Source of the DNA: Mycolicibacterium goodii
GTDB lineage: Bacteria > Actinomycetota > Actinomycetes > Mycobacteriales > Mycobacteriaceae
DNA length: 64,000 bases
Direction of reading: 5' to 3'
Assembly: GCF_022370755.2 (NCBI RefSeq)
Contig: NZ_CP092364.2
Coordinates: 6,138,001-6,202,000 of the forward strand
Shown: piece after piece, positions 9,561-18,168 of the stretch
How positions within the stretch are numbered: position 1 is the first letter of the stretch
Layout of the letters: each line of letters begins with the position of its first letter
Position numbers and translations under genes: made by a program
The notes under the pieces: generated by a model
Seen by the model: the letters and a program-made list of their open reading frames with translations, nothing else
What the model was told of the DNA's origin: nothing
Databases searched by the model: none

Positions 9561-9857
9561 ATGAGATTCCGGTTGACGAGGTACGTCACCATCGAGGTCG
9601 ACGACCGGGTGCGACAGCGGGCGCGCAGCGCGGGCGAACGGCTTCGGGTTAACCTCAGGGCATACCTGCGCAGCGCAGCCGACGACGTTGAGACCGCCAG
9701 CGGTCGGGTGCGCGATCTGTGCGACAACGCGGTGAATCGCGTTGATTCGGTCGTGGCCAGCGTCAACGACAAGATCGCTCCGCCGCCACCGGCTCCACCG
9801 GTACCGTCCGAGGACGACGTGCACGCGCGTCCCAGACGGCACCTGCAGGTCGTCTAG
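9561..9857 (+). CDS. Small hypothetical protein, basic helix with Pro-rich tail
   Basis: 98 aa, unknown. Residues 1-70 are charged and probably helical (DDRVRQRARSAGERLRVNLR...), followed by a Pro-rich tail. No signal peptide or metal motif is seen. The gene sits 46 bp upstream of the signalling operon on the same strand, so it may be cotranscribed. A five-codon mini-ORF (ATG 9547 to TGA 9564) overlaps its start codon. Real-gene status is moderately supported by uninterrupted high-GC codon use. Confidence 0.55.
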   Translation: MRFRLTRYVTIEVDDRVRQRARSAGERLRVNLRAYLRSAADDVETASGRVRDLCDNAVNRVDSVVASVNDKIAPPPPAPPVPSEDDVHARPRRHLQVV

Positions 9858-9903
9858 TCCTCGTGCCCGAGGCGGGCGCGAGGACTGGACACGAGGAGAT
9901 CGG

Positions 9904-11547
9904 ATGAGGGAAGAGGTTCCCGCCGTCGTCGAGAGCGGTCTCGACGACGTATGGACCTCTGTTCCCCACCCGGTGATCGTCACCGACGCCGATGGCGTCA
10001 TCCGATCGGCAAGCCGGAAGGCACGTGCGGCACTGCCCGGTCTGCGAACCGGCCGCCATCTGTCCGAGTGCGCACCGTGGCTGTGGGATACGCACACCCG
10101 GCCGTCCGGCGCGGCTCCGGCGCCGACGGCGACCGGACCCGACGGGTGCACGGCGCAACCCACGCCGCTGCCGCACGGTGAGGTGGCGTGGTGGCTGATC
10201 GCACCGGGCCGGCCCGGAACGACCCGCGAACTGCGGGCCGCGCGGCGCGAGTTGAGCCGCGAACGCGAGCGCGCGAACTTCCTCGACGAGGTGTCGGCGG
10301 TGCTGATGGCCTCCTTGAACGCCGACCGATGCATGGAGTCGATCGTGCGGATCGCCGTCCCCCGACTCGCCGACGCCGCCGTGGTCATCGCGCCGCCGAC
10401 CGGCCAACGTCTGGAAATGGTGTGTGCCGCCGGCGTTGTCGAGCACCGCAGAATCGAGGCGGATCCGGCCACCATCGCGGGTCTCGCCGAAGCGCTTCGC
10501 GGTTTCCCGCCGGTGCCGTCACGATGGATCGACCCGAATTCGTTGCCGGAGTGGCTCATTCCGACAGATTTCACCGGCACCGTCGGATCGGTGGTCGTCA
10601 CGCCCTTGCCGGGGCACGGGGTGCCTGCCGGAGCGCTGGTGCTGCTGCGGCACAGCGTGAAATCGGCGTTCGACGACGGTGAGGAGGTGTTCGCCCGGCT
10701 CTTCGCGGCGCGGGCGGGCGCCGCGTTGTCGGCCGCGCGCCTGTACGCCGAGCAGGCCGCGATCACGCGCACCCTGATGGACGAACTCCTGCCGCCGCAG
10801 TTGGCGCACCAGCACGGTGTCGAGATCGCGGGCGGCTACCGCGCCGCCGAGGACCACCAGACCGTCGGCGGGGACTTCTACGACGTGCACCCCGCGACGG
10901 CGCCGGGCGACGAAACCCTCGTGGTGCTCGGGGACGTCTGCGGGAAAGGTCTCGACGCGGCGGTGCTCACCGGCAAGATCCGCAACACACTGCAGGCCCT
11001 CGCGCCGTTGGCCGGCGACCACGGCCACGTGCTGAGCCTGCTGAATCGGGCATTGCTCTCGGCGGCCCACACACGCTTCGCGACCCTCGTGCTCGCCTCG
11101 GCCGCCCGCCGGGACGACCATGTGACTCTGCGGCTCACCAGTGCGGGCCACCTGGCCCCGCTGATCGTGCGCCGCGACGGCAGCGTAGAGGAGACCGGTA
11201 CGCGCGGAATGCTCGTCGGCGTCGTCCCCGAGATCCACGCCACGACATGCGAGACGATGCTGCAGCCAGGTGAGACGTGCCTGCTCTACACCGACGGCGT
11301 GACCGAGGCGCGGGGCGGTCCGCTGGGCGACGAGTTGTTCGGTGAGGCCCGGCTCGCGGCGGCCGTGTCGGAGTGTGCAGGCCTTCCCGCGGAGGCGGTG
11401 GTGGAGCGGATCATGATGCTGACCGCCGAGTGGATCCGGCAACGCGGTCACGACGATGTCGCGGTGGTGGCGATCACTGCGCCCCGACGTGGCCGCCGCG
11501 CCCCGGACAGCGTCAAAAGCTCTCTGCAAGGCGGGGTTTCGTCGTGA
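9904..11547 (+). CDS. PAS/GAF-SpoIIE (PP2C-type) serine phosphatase, RsbU-like
   Basis: 547 aa. A short PAS-like segment (~residues 15-60, PHPVIVTDADGVIRSAS) and a GAF-like domain (~125-280) precede a SpoIIE phosphatase domain (~310-530) with metal-site motifs VGGDFYDVH, VLGDVCGKGLDAA, LLYTDGVTEAR and GHDDVAVVAI. Family members dephosphorylate STAS anti-anti-sigma factors so that these can bind an RsbW-like kinase and free a sigma factor. ATG 9904 was chosen over upstream in-frame codons because a GAGGAGATCGG stretch precedes it. It is followed with GTGA overlap by a cobalamin-binding sensor and then a STAS protein, a clear partner-switching operon. Confidence 0.92.
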   Translation: MREEVPAVVESGLDDVWTSVPHPVIVTDADGVIRSASRKARAALPGLRTGRHLSECAPWLWDTHTRPSGAAPAPTATGPDGCTAQPTPLPHGEVAWWLIAPGRPGTTRELRAARRELSRERERANFLDEVSAVLMASLNADRCMESIVRIAVPRLADAAVVIAPPTGQRLEMVCAAGVVEHRRIEADPATIAGLAEALRGFPPVPSRWIDPNSLPEWLIPTDFTGTVGSVVVTPLPGHGVPAGALVLLRHSVKSAFDDGEEVFARLFAARAGAALSAARLYAEQAAITRTLMDELLPPQLAHQHGVEIAGGYRAAEDHQTVGGDFYDVHPATAPGDETLVVLGDVCGKGLDAAVLTGKIRNTLQALAPLAGDHGHVLSLLNRALLSAAHTRFATLVLASAARRDDHVTLRLTSAGHLAPLIVRRDGSVEETGTRGMLVGVVPEIHATTCETMLQPGETCLLYTDGVTEARGGPLGDELFGEARLAAAVSECAGLPAEAVVERIMMLTAEWIRQRGHDDVAVVAITAPRRGRRAPDSVKSSLQGGVSS

Positions 11548-12641
11548 ATCACGGCGAGCGCGCGGCGACCGGGCCTGCTGCGCATCCCGATGTGCTTGAG
11601 TCGGTGCGGGGCCGGTTGTGGGAGGCGGTGCTCGACGCCGACGAGGACACCGCTGTCGGCGTGGTGTTCGAGGCGCTCGACGACGGCGTGCCCGCCGAGG
11701 ATCTGCTGCTCGACGTCATCGCCGCGGTCCAGCGCCGGGTCGGTGTCGAATGGGCGGGCAACCGCCTGACCGTCGCCGCCGAGCACGCCGCGACGGCGAT
11801 CAACGACCGTGTGATCGCCGCACTGGTGCGGCATCCGGCCGTGGTGCGTGCGACCACCGGGGGACGGGTCGCGGTCGCATGTGCCGACGGGGAATGGCAT
11901 GCGCTGCCGGCCCGGTTGCTGTCCGAGGTGTTGCGGTTGCGTGGCTGGCGCGTGGACTTCCTCGGCGCCCAGGTGCCCACCCCCCACCTGATCGCCCACC
12001 TGCATCAGCACGGACCTGACGCGGTCGCGCTGTCCTGCTCGATATCCACCCGCCTGCCCACCGCGCACGCCGCCATCACGGCGTGTCAGGCGGCAGGCGT
12101 GCCGGTGCTCGCGGGCGGCGCGGGTTTCGGTCCTGGGGGCCGCTACGCGCGACTGCTCGGGGCAGATGCGTGGGCGCCTGATGCGCGGACCGCCGCGGCA
12201 CGGCTGGAGCAGGAGTTGCAGCTGAAGACGCGCGCACCCCGCACCCAGCTGTTCGACGAGCTTGCGCACCTCGCCGATCAGGAATACACCATGGTCAGCA
12301 CGAGGGTTCCGCACCTGGTCGGCGGCACGGTTGCCGAGCTCGAGAAACGGGTACCCGCGATGGCGTCTTACTCGGAACTACAACGTCAACACACCCGCAC
12401 CGACGTCGCGCACATCGTCGACTTCCTCGCCACGGCCCTCTACGTCGACGACCCCGAGCTGTTCACGGGGTTCATGGCCTGGACCGCCGAGGTACTCGAT
12501 GCCCGCGGTGTACCGGTAGATTCGCTACAGCCCACCCTCGAAGCGCTCGGAGCTCAGTTGCAGGACTTTCCCAGGACTCAGCGGATGCTCAGCGCCGCCC
12601 GCGATACGTTGCACGCCACCTACCCAAGGGTCATTGGATGA
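11544..12641 (+). CDS. Cobalamin-binding putative photosensor of a partner-switching operon
   Basis: 365 aa, without a DNA-binding domain. Residues ~15-90 match the helical cap of CarH/LitR-type B12 sensors, including an exact W-x9-EH motif (Trp70, Glu80-His81). A Rossmann-type B12-binding domain follows (~105-230) with E-x-H-x-x-P (Glu117, His119, the expected lower axial ligand) and a PVLAGGAGFGPGG nucleotide-loop-like turn. The C-terminal ~120 residues are helical, like the RsbR-type globin-like input region. In CarH, Trp131 of this motif contacts the adenosyl group and light breaks the Co-C bond. The His that follows Trp in CarH is Ala71 here. GTG start overlaps the phosphatase stop; the end overlaps the STAS gene. 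Confidence 0.85.
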   Translation: MNHGERAATGPAAHPDVLESVRGRLWEAVLDADEDTAVGVVFEALDDGVPAEDLLLDVIAAVQRRVGVEWAGNRLTVAAEHAATAINDRVIAALVRHPAVVRATTGGRVAVACADGEWHALPARLLSEVLRLRGWRVDFLGAQVPTPHLIAHLHQHGPDAVALSCSISTRLPTAHAAITACQAAGVPVLAGGAGFGPGGRYARLLGADAWAPDARTAAARLEQELQLKTRAPRTQLFDELAHLADQEYTMVSTRVPHLVGGTVAELEKRVPAMASYSELQRQHTRTDVAHIVDFLATALYVDDPELFTGFMAWTAEVLDARGVPVDSLQPTLEALGAQLQDFPRTQRMLSAARDTLHATYPRVIG

Positions 12642-12973
12642 ACCTCTCACTGTCCACCGCGTCCGGGACCGACAGCCGGTCGGCCACGGTGACCGTTGCC
12701 GGCGAACTCGACTTCATGACCACCAACACGCTGGTCGACTACGTGAGTGAGCTGATCACCACCCAGGCGCTGGACGATCTACGGCTGGACTGCGCCGCGC
12801 TGACCTTCTGCGATTCGGCGGGTCTGTCCGGACTGCTCAACATCCACCGCCAGACGGCGCCCGCGGGCATCAAGCTGCACCTGGATCACCGGCCACCACA
12901 TCTGGAGCGGTTGCTCGACATCACCGGCATCCTGGATTTCCTGACCGCGACGCCGGACCGCTCCGGCGAGTAG
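12638..12973 (+). CDS. STAS-domain anti-sigma factor antagonist
   Basis: 111 aa, a single STAS domain of the RsbV/SpoIIAA type. The phosphorylation loop is present as TFCDSAGLSGLL with Ser60 as the expected target, and the beta strand TVAGELDF precedes it. Unphosphorylated forms bind an anti-sigma kinase; the upstream SpoIIE phosphatase is the likely activator. ATG overlaps the preceding stop (ATGA). No RsbW-type kinase gene is in this window, so the kinase partner must be encoded elsewhere. Confidence 0.92.
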   Translation: MNLSLSTASGTDSRSATVTVAGELDFMTTNTLVDYVSELITTQALDDLRLDCAALTFCDSAGLSGLLNIHRQTAPAGIKLHLDHRPPHLERLLDITGILDFLTATPDRSGE

Positions 12974-13006
12974 CAGACCAGCCAGACAAGAAGGGTTTGA
13001 CGGCGC

Positions 13007-13906
13007 GTGCTCGGCAACAGCCTCGCGGTGCTCCTCGCTCTGTGCGCAGCGATCTTCATGGCCGTCGGCATCGTCGTCCGGCAACGCGCGACACTGGACG
13101 TACCGGCTGAAAAAGGCGTCAGTTCGGTGATGCTGCGGACGCTGCTGCGCCGCAAGCTCTGGTGGGCAGGCACCGCCTCGGCCGTCGCGGGATACGGGTT
13201 CCAGGCGCTCGCGCTCGGGTTCGGGTCGTTGCTTCTGGTCCAACCGGTGCTGGTGTCCGCGCTGTTGTTCGCGCTGCCGTTGAGCGCAAGGCTGGCACAT
13301 CGAACGGTGAGCCGCGCGGAATGGGCGTGGGCCCTGCTGCTCACGGCAGCGCTGACCGTGTTCGTGTTGTTGGCCCGTGCCAGCACGGGGAGCTACTCGG
13401 TGTCGGTGTCGACGACAGTCATGGTCGCGGTGGCGTGCACATGCGTCGTCGCCCTGTGCGTCGTGCTCGCGACGCGCAGCACCAACTGGCGGCGCGCGGT
13501 GCTGCTGGCCGCTGCGGTCGGTGTGATGTTCGGCGTCGTGGCAGTGCTGACCAAGATCGTGATGCACATGGTCGCCGGCGGAGCCGGTTTCAGGACGCTG
13601 ACGACGCCGGCGCTGTATCTCGTCGTGCTGCTCGGCGTCGTGGCGACCCTGCTGCAGCAGTCGGCGTTCCACGCGGGATCGCTGCAGACGTCGGTGCCGA
13701 CGATGCTGGTGCTCGAACCCGTCGTCGCGGTGCTGCTCGGCTCCATCGTGCTCGGCGAGCACCTGTCGATCACCGGGTGGGAACCCCTCGCGCTGACCCT
13801 GGCGATATGCGCGATGGCAGCAGCGACGATCGCGCTGGGCCGCGACGAGGGCGCCTACGAGGAGAGCCTCGAAGCAGAGTTGGAGGCCAAGACCGTCACG
13901 GGTTGA
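13007..13906 (+). CDS. DMT-superfamily (EamA-like) membrane transporter
   Basis: 299 aa with about ten hydrophobic helices in two similar halves, typical of the drug/metabolite transporter family; the second half includes GSLQTSVPTMLVLEPVVAVLLG. Substrate unknown. GTG start at 13007 lies 33 bp after the STAS gene, so it may be the last gene of that operon. Its 3' end overlaps the convergent MCE gene by 11 bp (13896-13906). A small charged cytoplasmic tail ends the protein. Confidence 0.85.
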   Translation: MLGNSLAVLLALCAAIFMAVGIVVRQRATLDVPAEKGVSSVMLRTLLRRKLWWAGTASAVAGYGFQALALGFGSLLLVQPVLVSALLFALPLSARLAHRTVSRAEWAWALLLTAALTVFVLLARASTGSYSVSVSTTVMVAVACTCVVALCVVLATRSTNWRRAVLLAAAVGVMFGVVAVLTKIVMHMVAGGAGFRTLTTPALYLVVLLGVVATLLQQSAFHAGSLQTSVPTMLVLEPVVAVLLGSIVLGEHLSITGWEPLALTLAICAMAAATIALGRDEGAYEESLEAELEAKTVTG

Positions 13907-15137
13907 TGGTGTTCTCGCCCACCTGGCGGCCCCACACGTACTCGTTGAACATCGGCTGACCGAGTTCGAAGTGGTTGTAGGGCGCGATCGAGGCGCCGGT
14001 GTCCATCACGAGATACGGTGCGGGCCAGAGGTCGCGCGTGATCGGCTGCCAGCAGCCGGGCCGGCCTTCCGGACCGCCCCTGGCGTTCACCCGCGGCAGG
14101 TTGTCCGGGTACACGTACGGGTTGCCTGCGCCGACGAACGTGTCGTTCAGCTGGAACGAATAGCCGTTGTTGGTCTGCGCGGCGAACCTGGGCGCGGCGT
14201 CGTGGAAGTTGCGGATCGTGCAGAACAGCGCGGGGCTGTTGCGGTCGAACATCTCCGCGACCGGCAGCAGGTCCTGGTTTCCGCGCACCAGATACGGCCC
14301 GCCGCGCTCGAAGATGTCGCCGCCGGTGTTGCCGAAGCCGACCGCCGCCACGAGCGCCTGATCCAGGTTGTGGCGCTGGTCGTTGAGGGTGCGTGCGGTC
14401 GTGACCGCGTTGGTCAGCCCGTCGAACAGATCCGGTGCGGCATCGGCGTACACCTCGCCGAGGTTCGCCAGACCGGTGATGTCGCGGCGGATCTGCGGCA
14501 TGCGCGGATTGACGTCGGCCAGGATCGCGTTGCCGTCCACGATGGAACGGCCGAATTTGTCGCCGAGCCCGTCGAGAGCCTGCGCGGCGGCCGTCAGCGT
14601 CTCGTTGAGCTTGATCGGGTCGACCTGCTCGGAGATCGCGGTGATGGTCTCGAACAGCGTGTTGAACTCCGTCGTCACGCCCTGGGCGTAGACCGGGGTC
14701 GCCGCAGACAATCGTTCGGCGGAGGGATGCTCCGGCGCGGTGAACGCGATGTACTTGTTGCCGAACACCGTGGTGGCGCGCAGTTCGGCGACCGCGTTGG
14801 CCGGGATCAGGTCGAGGTATTTCGGATCGACGTCGAGGGTCAGCCTGGCCTCGGGTTGGTCACCCGATTCGACCACGTCGATCGCCGCCAGCCGGCCGAT
14901 CGGGACACCGTTGAACGTCACTTTCGAGCCGGGATCCATCGACAAACCGGACCGGCTCGCGAACAGCGTGATCTCGGTCTTGTCCTCGAAGGCACCACGG
15001 AACTGCATCCAGGTCAGCACCAACACCGTGACCAGAAGGATCACCATGCCCGCGCATGCGGTCTTGTACGGCGGGTCGTAACGCCAGTGCTTGAACCGCT
15101 GGCCGAAGCGATCCCGCAACGCCGCGGATGACGCCAA
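13896..15137 (-). CDS. Orphan MCE-family (MceA-like) lipid-transfer protein
   Basis: About 413 aa. A basic N-terminus and one transmembrane helix (AGMVILLVTVLVLTWMQF) are followed by the MCE beta-barrel domain (FASRSGLSMDPGSKVTFNG...) and a long helical needle-forming region, then a C-terminal domain ending VWGRQVGENTINP as in MceA proteins. Normally MceA works with YrbEA/B permeases and MceB-F for lipid import; none of these is adjacent, so this is an isolated copy. The start is uncertain: TTG 15137 gives a plausible N-terminus, and reading could extend to ~15251 but with atypical sequence. It may depend on subunits encoded elsewhere. Confidence 0.82.
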   Translation of the reverse strand: MASSAALRDRFGQRFKHWRYDPPYKTACAGMVILLVTVLVLTWMQFRGAFEDKTEITLFASRSGLSMDPGSKVTFNGVPIGRLAAIDVVESGDQPEARLTLDVDPKYLDLIPANAVAELRATTVFGNKYIAFTAPEHPSAERLSAATPVYAQGVTTEFNTLFETITAISEQVDPIKLNETLTAAAQALDGLGDKFGRSIVDGNAILADVNPRMPQIRRDITGLANLGEVYADAAPDLFDGLTNAVTTARTLNDQRHNLDQALVAAVGFGNTGGDIFERGGPYLVRGNQDLLPVAEMFDRNSPALFCTIRNFHDAAPRFAAQTNNGYSFQLNDTFVGAGNPYVYPDNLPRVNARGGPEGRPGCWQPITRDLWPAPYLVMDTGASIAPYNHFELGQPMFNEYVWGRQVGENTINP

Positions 15138-15318
15138 CTGCCAACCCCCGATTATTGACGCAGCGAAAAGGTGAGCTCGGCAAACCTTTCCAGATTGACG
15201 GCGTCCGACGCAACAAATCGGCGGTACTGCGGCCAACATCAAAAAACTCATCGCGCGAGACCCCGGTCACATACTCAGGTGTTCCGGCCGCCGTTGAGGC
15301 CGACGATGGGCTCGGCGC

Positions 15319-16395
15319 CTAACGTTTGGCTTCTTCCACAGGTCGGAAGTCTGCGTCGTAGCCGAACGCTCGAGGACCGGTGAGTGCGAGTCCTCGTTCT
15401 GATCGCCACCGGTCGTCACATGGGAGACCTAGGACGCAGAGACGGTACCCGAACTTCACTTCCTCAGCAGTGATGGGTTGCCCGGAGTCGCTGGTCATCA
15501 TGACGATGAGGTCGGGAACCGTCGCCACCAACTCGCCGTTGCGGAGGGCGACGATGTTCTCGTTCTGAAAATGGATGGTCATCTCCTGGCCCTGCCATTC
15601 GTCGAGACCTTGCAATGTGACCGTCCCGAGGGTGAAGCCTCCGGAGTTCGCGCGCTGGACTGCTGTGACCTTGCCTTCGATGAGGATTCGGCCACCTCGG
15701 TGGGTGACCACCGCATCGGCGGCTGACTGGTGTTCAGCCCTGGCGGAGCGGACCAGACGCCCGAGGTCTTGGGCAAGGGTTATCACTCCCGGGATCAGCC
15801 ACTCCTTGGCTTGTTTCCCGGTCATCGGATACAGCGCCGTCATATTGCAACAACCGGATGCGACGGTCGTTGCGCGCATTAGTGTCTCGGCCCATTGGTT
15901 CGAGGACGCGGTCAGCACCACGGCATTGCCGTGCTCGTCTGTCATGCTCAGCGGCGTGGCTGATCCTCCGTACAGTGTGGGCGTGACGAGCTCGAGTGCG
16001 GGGAATGCGCGCCCCATGCCGTCGGCGTCGACGATTGGAAGACCTAGAGAGAGCGCGCTGAAAGGGACAACGGCATTCAGACCGCCCGCTTCGATGGGAG
16101 CGATGTGGGTGAAGCGTGCACCGAGGAAGTTCTCGAGTGCTTGCACAGCGCTTACTGCTTCTTGCACACGGGGCAGTTTCTCGACCAGGACCCCCGGGGC
16201 GCCGATGGCCGCAACGAAGCAGATGCGGTTGTTATCTGCCAGGTCGTCCAGTTCGACGAGCGGGGCCTCACCATGGGCTCGGATCTGTTCGCGCGCCATC
16301 AACTGGCCGATATAGGGGTCACCTCCTCCACCCGCTCCCAGGACAGTGGCGCCGAGCGCGATGTCGACCAATGCCGATTCGTCGATGTACCTCAT
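15319..16395 (-). CDS. DUF917 (S-methyl-thiohydantoin desulfurase-like) protein, copy 1
   Basis: 358 aa, full-length DUF917/S-Me-THD family. The N-terminus has the Gly-rich GATVLGAGGGGDPY signature, followed by IAPIEAGGLNAVVPFS and DADGMGRAFP. The C-terminal part (VPDLIVMMTSDSGQPI...) is the second family domain. The named family activity is on thiohydantoins; members commonly sit next to HyuA-type ATPases. ATG 16395 overlaps the stop of the upstream hydantoinase-A gene (ATGA), so the two are coupled. A diverged paralogue with the same signature is at 18169-19245. Actual substrate unknown. Confidence 0.88.
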   Translation of the reverse strand: MRYIDESALVDIALGATVLGAGGGGDPYIGQLMAREQIRAHGEAPLVELDDLADNNRICFVAAIGAPGVLVEKLPRVQEAVSAVQALENFLGARFTHIAPIEAGGLNAVVPFSALSLGLPIVDADGMGRAFPALELVTPTLYGGSATPLSMTDEHGNAVVLTASSNQWAETLMRATTVASGCCNMTALYPMTGKQAKEWLIPGVITLAQDLGRLVRSARAEHQSAADAVVTHRGGRILIEGKVTAVQRANSGGFTLGTVTLQGLDEWQGQEMTIHFQNENIVALRNGELVATVPDLIVMMTSDSGQPITAEEVKFGYRLCVLGLPCDDRWRSERGLALTGPRAFGYDADFRPVEEAKR

Positions 16396-17942
16396 AGCAG
16401 CGCTCCTTTCAACTGCATGTCGCCGACTGCCCGGACCCGTACCCGAATCGCCGTGCCGCCGGGCAGGTGAGACAGGGGGATGTCTTCCTCGTCGACGATG
16501 CGGACGGTTGCAGGGTCAGCGCCGGCGGTGACCGCGCGGTCGCGTGCGTCTACTCGAGCGCGGATCAGGACATCGTCGCGGCTTGTTCCGGCGAGTGATT
16601 CGATCCGATCGACTTCTCCGCCGGCCATCGCCATGGCTGCCCCGACGGCGTTGGCCGAGCCTGGTTCAGTTGGCACTTCTGTGGCGCCTGCGATGAGCGG
16701 GGCGATCAGTGGGGCGCCGCCTCCGACCACCGAGATGACGGTCTGGGCGTCGGTCATCTTGGTCTGCTCGATCAAGGCGTTGACCTTGTCGCGGACGTAG
16801 GCGAGTGCGCGCTCCACCAGCTGCCGGGGTACGTTCCGGACTGCGTCGACATCGCCGATCTGGGCGAATCCCGCTCTGACAGCAATGTCGGTGAATGTCA
16901 GTGTGCTGCCACCGAAGACGAGCGCGTCGCTGGTCAGTCGGTACCCGACTGACGCTGGGCCGACCAGACCGGTGGAAACATCGACAATACTGCCACCCCC
17001 GATCGCCAATGAGGCCACATCTGGCATCCGAAAGTTGCTTCTCACACCTCCGAGATCAACCGAGACTGTCGACTCTCGCGTGAAACCCGCACGGAGCAAA
17101 CCGATGTCGGTGGTGGTGCCGCCGATGTCGATCACCACCGCGGCATCGTGGGCGGCAAGCCCACACAGCGCGGCGGCTCCTCTCATCGAGTTGGTGGGGC
17201 CAGAGCCAATCGCAAAGATCGGATACTTCTCGACCTGTCCGAGTGTCATGAGTGTGCCGTCGTTGCCTGTGATGAACATCGGCGCCGAAAGATCGAGCCC
17301 GTCAAGAATATCGGTGAATGCCGAGGCCACGGAACCAGCGAGCGGACGAAGGCTCTCGTTCAAGATGGCGGCGTTCTCCCGGCCCAAGAGGCCGATGCGG
17401 CCGATCTCGTGAGAAACCGTAGAAGACGCCTCCGGGATCTCCTCGAGCAGGATCTGTGCTGTGCGCTCTTCGGCGGCCGGATCGAGTGGGGAGAAGGTGC
17501 CGGAGATTGCGATATGCCGGGTACCATGCCGGCGTATCTCTTGGGCGATCTCGCGCAAGGTGGGTTCATCGAGATCGTGGAGAGGCCTCCCGTCGAACTG
17601 AGTGCCGCCACGAACGACGTACGTGCCTGCGTTACAGGCGGCGGCAAGAGGTTCTGGCCAATCGGTCAGCGGCATAAGCGTCTGGGGTGGCGTCGCCAGA
17701 CGGATACTTGCCGTTCGAGCAAGGTGTTTCGCTTGAGTGACGGCATTGATGAAGTGCGTCGTGCCGATCACCACGGCGTCGACGTCGCGTGTGGAGCAGG
17801 TTGACAGCAGTTTCTCGATGCCATCACGGATACCGGATGTGATGTCCGGGGTGGTCGGCGATTTGCAGGTGGCACGAATGGTTGTGCCCTCGAGCAGCAC
17901 CACATCGGTGTTGGTGCCGCCCACATCGATTCCGAGTCTCAT
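16392..17942 (-). CDS. Hydantoinase/oxoprolinase subunit A (HyuA-like), intact ATPase motifs
   Basis: 516 aa with Hydant_A_N and Hydantoinase_A domains. The actin-like ATPase phosphate motifs are intact: GIDVGGTNTDVVL (residues 4-16) and IDIGGTTTDIG (271-281), with ENAAILNESL and GSGPTNSMRGA between. HyuA subunits use ATP to activate ring amides for hydrolysis, usually with a HyuB partner; no HyuB gene is present here. Instead it overlaps a DUF917 gene by 4 bp. The start at 17942 faces the divergent DUF917 copy across a 226-bp regulatory region. Confidence 0.9.
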   Translation of the reverse strand: MRLGIDVGGTNTDVVLLEGTTIRATCKSPTTPDITSGIRDGIEKLLSTCSTRDVDAVVIGTTHFINAVTQAKHLARTASIRLATPPQTLMPLTDWPEPLAAACNAGTYVVRGGTQFDGRPLHDLDEPTLREIAQEIRRHGTRHIAISGTFSPLDPAAEERTAQILLEEIPEASSTVSHEIGRIGLLGRENAAILNESLRPLAGSVASAFTDILDGLDLSAPMFITGNDGTLMTLGQVEKYPIFAIGSGPTNSMRGAAALCGLAAHDAAVVIDIGGTTTDIGLLRAGFTRESTVSVDLGGVRSNFRMPDVASLAIGGGSIVDVSTGLVGPASVGYRLTSDALVFGGSTLTFTDIAVRAGFAQIGDVDAVRNVPRQLVERALAYVRDKVNALIEQTKMTDAQTVISVVGGGAPLIAPLIAGATEVPTEPGSANAVGAAMAMAGGEVDRIESLAGTSRDDVLIRARVDARDRAVTAGADPATVRIVDEEDIPLSHLPGGTAIRVRVRAVGDMQLKGALL

Positions 17943-18168
17943 GCCGAGGTGCGCTCCTGTTGTCGTCAGCAGATCTGGCTGCTCCGGGACCCGCCTGTTG
18001 CGTAGGTCTCACGTCGAGCTGCGTGCGCATCAGACTGTGGCGGGTGGATCGGGAAATCAATGTGCACTTCGCTGCGCGGAAGCGGCTGCATTGGGCGAAT
18101 GCAACAGGCTACACATCAAATTATGTGATTGACTGACTGTCCGGCGGGACGTCGAGTGGCAGGATCTG
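17943..18168. promoter_or_regulatory. Divergent promoter region with inverted repeats
   Basis: This gap separates the two oppositely oriented hyuA/DUF917 pairs and is AT-richer than its surroundings. It contains TGCATT-N5-AATGCA (18087-18103) and CACAT-N6-ATGTG (18112-18127). These are candidate operators for the PucR-family regulator encoded at 20677-22248. Exact promoters were not assigned. Confidence 0.45.

Noticed and set aside
15138..15318. A hidden gene or yrbE remnant upstream of the MCE gene
   Set aside because: Short frames (for example one starting VTGVSRDEFFDVG) show no YrbE or MCE similarity; no support for a gene.
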